Source: Victivallales bacterium
GTDB taxonomy: Bacteria; Verrucomicrobiota; Lentisphaeria; Oligosphaerales; Oligosphaeraceae
DNA: 6,820 nucleotides
Assembly: GCA_017543165.1 (NCBI GenBank)
Contig: JAFYGL010000115.1
Coordinates: forward strand, 1-6,820
Direction of reading: 5' to 3'
Positions 5,495 to 6,820 of the stretch are shown in pieces. Under the pieces are notes generated by a model. The model saw only the letters and a list, made by a program, of their open reading frames with translations, made no database searches and was not told the origin of the DNA. The position numbers and the translations under genes were made by a program. Positions within the stretch are counted from its first letter, which is position 1; each line of letters starts with the position of its first letter.

Positions 5495-6733
5495 ATGGAA
5501 ATAACAGAAATAGCCCGCCGCGCGAAGGAGGCCTCGCGCCAGTTGAATGCCGCATCTGGCAAGATGCGGGCAGATGCATTGAACCGCATGTGCCTGAAAC
5601 TGGAGGAATGCAAGCAGGAACTTATGAAGGCTAACGAGGAGGATTTGGCTGCCGCGCCTGACTTGTCGCCCTCATTCCAGAAGCGCCTGCAAGTCACTGA
5701 GAAGATATTCACCTACATGCTCAAGCGCCTGCAGGAGGCGGCTGCGCTGCCTGACCCAGTCGGGCGCATTCTTGACGGGCGCACAATGCCCTCAGGCCTG
5801 CAAGTCAGCAAGATATCAGTGCCAATTGGAGTTGTGGCCATAATCTACGAGGCGCGTCCCAATGTCACCACGGATGCGGCGGCGGTTGCATTGAAGAGCG
5901 GCAATGCCGTGATTCTCAAAGGCGGTTCCGAATCCATACGCACGAACCGCGTTCTGGCACGGGCAATGCGGGAGGCTTTGGTGGAAGCAGGTCTGCCAGA
6001 GGACACTGTGCAACTCATTGACCGCACCGACCATGAGGCGGTGGCTGAACTTCTCAAGCAGGACGCATTCGTGGATTTGATAATACCCCGCGGTGGAAAA
6101 CAACTTATACGGGCGGTTTCCGAAGGAACGCGCATTCCAGTGCTGAAGCATTATGACGGAATCTGCCACCAGTATGTGGCTTCAGATGCGGACGAGACAA
6201 AGGCAGTGCCCGTGGTTGTGAATTCAAAATGCCAGCGGGTGGAGGTCTGCAACGCATTGGAGACACTGCTGGTTGACGCCGCCTGCGCACAACGCCTTCT
6301 GCCACCAATCGCGGCGGCACTGAAGGCTCAAGGGGTGGAATTGCGGGGCTGCCCAAAGACATGCGCGCTTATTCCAGGCTGCATCCCTGCAACGGAGGAT
6401 GACTGGGGCACGGAATATCTGGCTCCCATACTTTCCATTAAAGTCGTGGACGGCATAGACGAGGCGATGGCGCATATCGCGCACTATGGCTCTGGGCATA
6501 CAGACGGCATCATCACAGAATCCCTGGCGCTTTCACGCAAATTCATTGCAGGCGTGGATTCCGCCTCGGTGCTGGTGAATGCATCGACGCGGCTGTCAGG
6601 CGGAGGCGACTACGGCATGGGCGCGGTGGTCGGCATCAGCACAGACAGGCTGCATGCCCGCGGCCCAGTTGGCCCGGAGGAGCTCTGCACATACAAATGG
6701 GTCGCCATCGGCAACGGCACCCTCCGTGACTAA
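5495..6733 (+). CDS. proA: Gamma-glutamyl phosphate reductase (glutamate-5-semialdehyde dehydrogenase)
   Basis: Second step of proline synthesis: NADPH-dependent reduction of gamma-glutamyl phosphate to glutamate-5-semialdehyde, in the cytoplasm, after the kinase ProB. The protein is 412 residues, normal for ProA. Seen: ISVPIGVVAIIYEARPNV (107-124), AAAVALKSGNAVILKGGSES (128-147) of the dinucleotide-binding domain, DLIIPRGGKQLI (194-205), HYDGICHQYV with the catalytic Cys224 (219-228), CNALETLLVDAA (252-263), and the C-terminal ISTDRLHARGPVGPEELCTYKW (381-402). The segment NSKCQR (243-248) has a Cys where most relatives carry a Val or Thr; this is unlikely to matter. It stands alone in the window: proB is not adjacent upstream, and the upstream neighbour is a divergent sugar gene. 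A foldback structure lies 71 bp upstream of the start and might affect its expression. Confidence 0.97.
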   Translation: MEITEIARRAKEASRQLNAASGKMRADALNRMCLKLEECKQELMKANEEDLAAAPDLSPSFQKRLQVTEKIFTYMLKRLQEAAALPDPVGRILDGRTMPSGLQVSKISVPIGVVAIIYEARPNVTTDAAAVALKSGNAVILKGGSESIRTNRVLARAMREALVEAGLPEDTVQLIDRTDHEAVAELLKQDAFVDLIIPRGGKQLIRAVSEGTRIPVLKHYDGICHQYVASDADETKAVPVVVNSKCQRVEVCNALETLLVDAACAQRLLPPIAAALKAQGVELRGCPKTCALIPGCIPATEDDWGTEYLAPILSIKVVDGIDEAMAHIAHYGSGHTDGIITESLALSRKFIAGVDSASVLVNASTRLSGGGDYGMGAVVGISTDRLHARGPVGPEELCTYKWVAIGNGTLRD

Positions 6734-6765
6734 TCCAAGGCGCAGAGGATTTTTGCTTTGCTCTC

Positions 6766-6784
6766 TTCCCCATGAGGGAATTTT
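6766..6784 (+). terminator. Weak intrinsic-terminator-like hairpin after proA
   Basis: TTCCC (6766-6770) and GGGAA (6776-6780) form a 5-bp stem around a 5-nt loop, followed directly by TTTT (6781-6784), 33 bp after the proA stop. The stem is short for a strong terminator. Position and the T run make it a plausible end for the proA transcript. Confidence 0.4.
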
Positions 6785-6787
6785 CCA

Positions 6788-6820
6788 GGGACGAAAGGGA
6801 CCAAAGGGACTAAAGGGACT
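6788..6820. repeat. 9-bp tandem repeat (GGGACNAAA) running off the window
   Basis: Units at 6788-6796, 6797-6805, 6806-6814 and a partial unit at 6815-6820 share GGGACNAAA and vary only at the sixth base (G, C, T, T). The array is cut by the window end, so its full length is unknown. It follows the presumed proA terminator and encodes nothing recognisable within the window. Confidence 0.85.

Overview
The window is a bacterial chromosomal segment of moderate to slightly high GC with five protein-coding genes. Four belong to a small carbohydrate-processing locus and the fifth is the proline-biosynthesis gene proA. No phage, plasmid, transposase, CRISPR, tRNA or rRNA sequence is recognisable. 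The gene types (a GH42-like 'hypothetical glycosidase', a DUF2961/GH172 enzyme, a xylose-isomerase-like epimerase), the scarcity of Shine-Dalgarno sites on the plus-strand pair, and the short low-complexity repeats between genes would fit a gut or environmental saccharolytic bacterium, possibly of the PVC group (Lentisphaerota/Verrucomicrobiota-like). That taxonomic guess is inference only.

Layout. Positions 1-519 hold no convincing gene. They contain a compound 39-bp tandem repeat (about 121-209), three perfect or near-perfect inverted repeats and a short direct repeat, then a plausible promoter (454-481). Two plus-strand genes follow with a 25-bp gap: an alpha/beta hydrolase (520-1464) and a TIM-barrel glycosidase-like protein (1490-3190). 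They converge on a minus-strand pair across a 13-bp-stem hairpin (3192-3227) that probably terminates both transcripts. The minus-strand pair reads isomerase/epimerase (5153-4326), then the DUF2961/GH172 protein (4319-3237), 6 bp apart, with a good Shine-Dalgarno site and a plausible promoter at 5186-5214.

The divergent region between the isomerase and proA (5154-5494) carries the most striking structure: a 46-bp inverted repeat with one mismatch around an 86-bp spacer. Each arm is itself a 21-bp palindrome core, and the spacer can continue the fold. proA (5495-6733) follows with a strong AAGGAG site, then a weak terminator-like hairpin and a 9-bp tandem repeat that runs off the window end.

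How the genes may work together. None of the four sugar genes encodes a visible signal peptide. If they act together, they would do so in the cytoplasm: the hydrolase removing ester groups, the GH42-like and GH172 proteins cleaving glycosidic bonds, and the isomerase/epimerase-like protein interconverting a released sugar. The substrate cannot be read from the sequence, and no transporter or regulator lies in the window. I see no clearly new defence or mobile system; the best leads are the nested inverted repeat and the uncharacterised glycosidase cluster.
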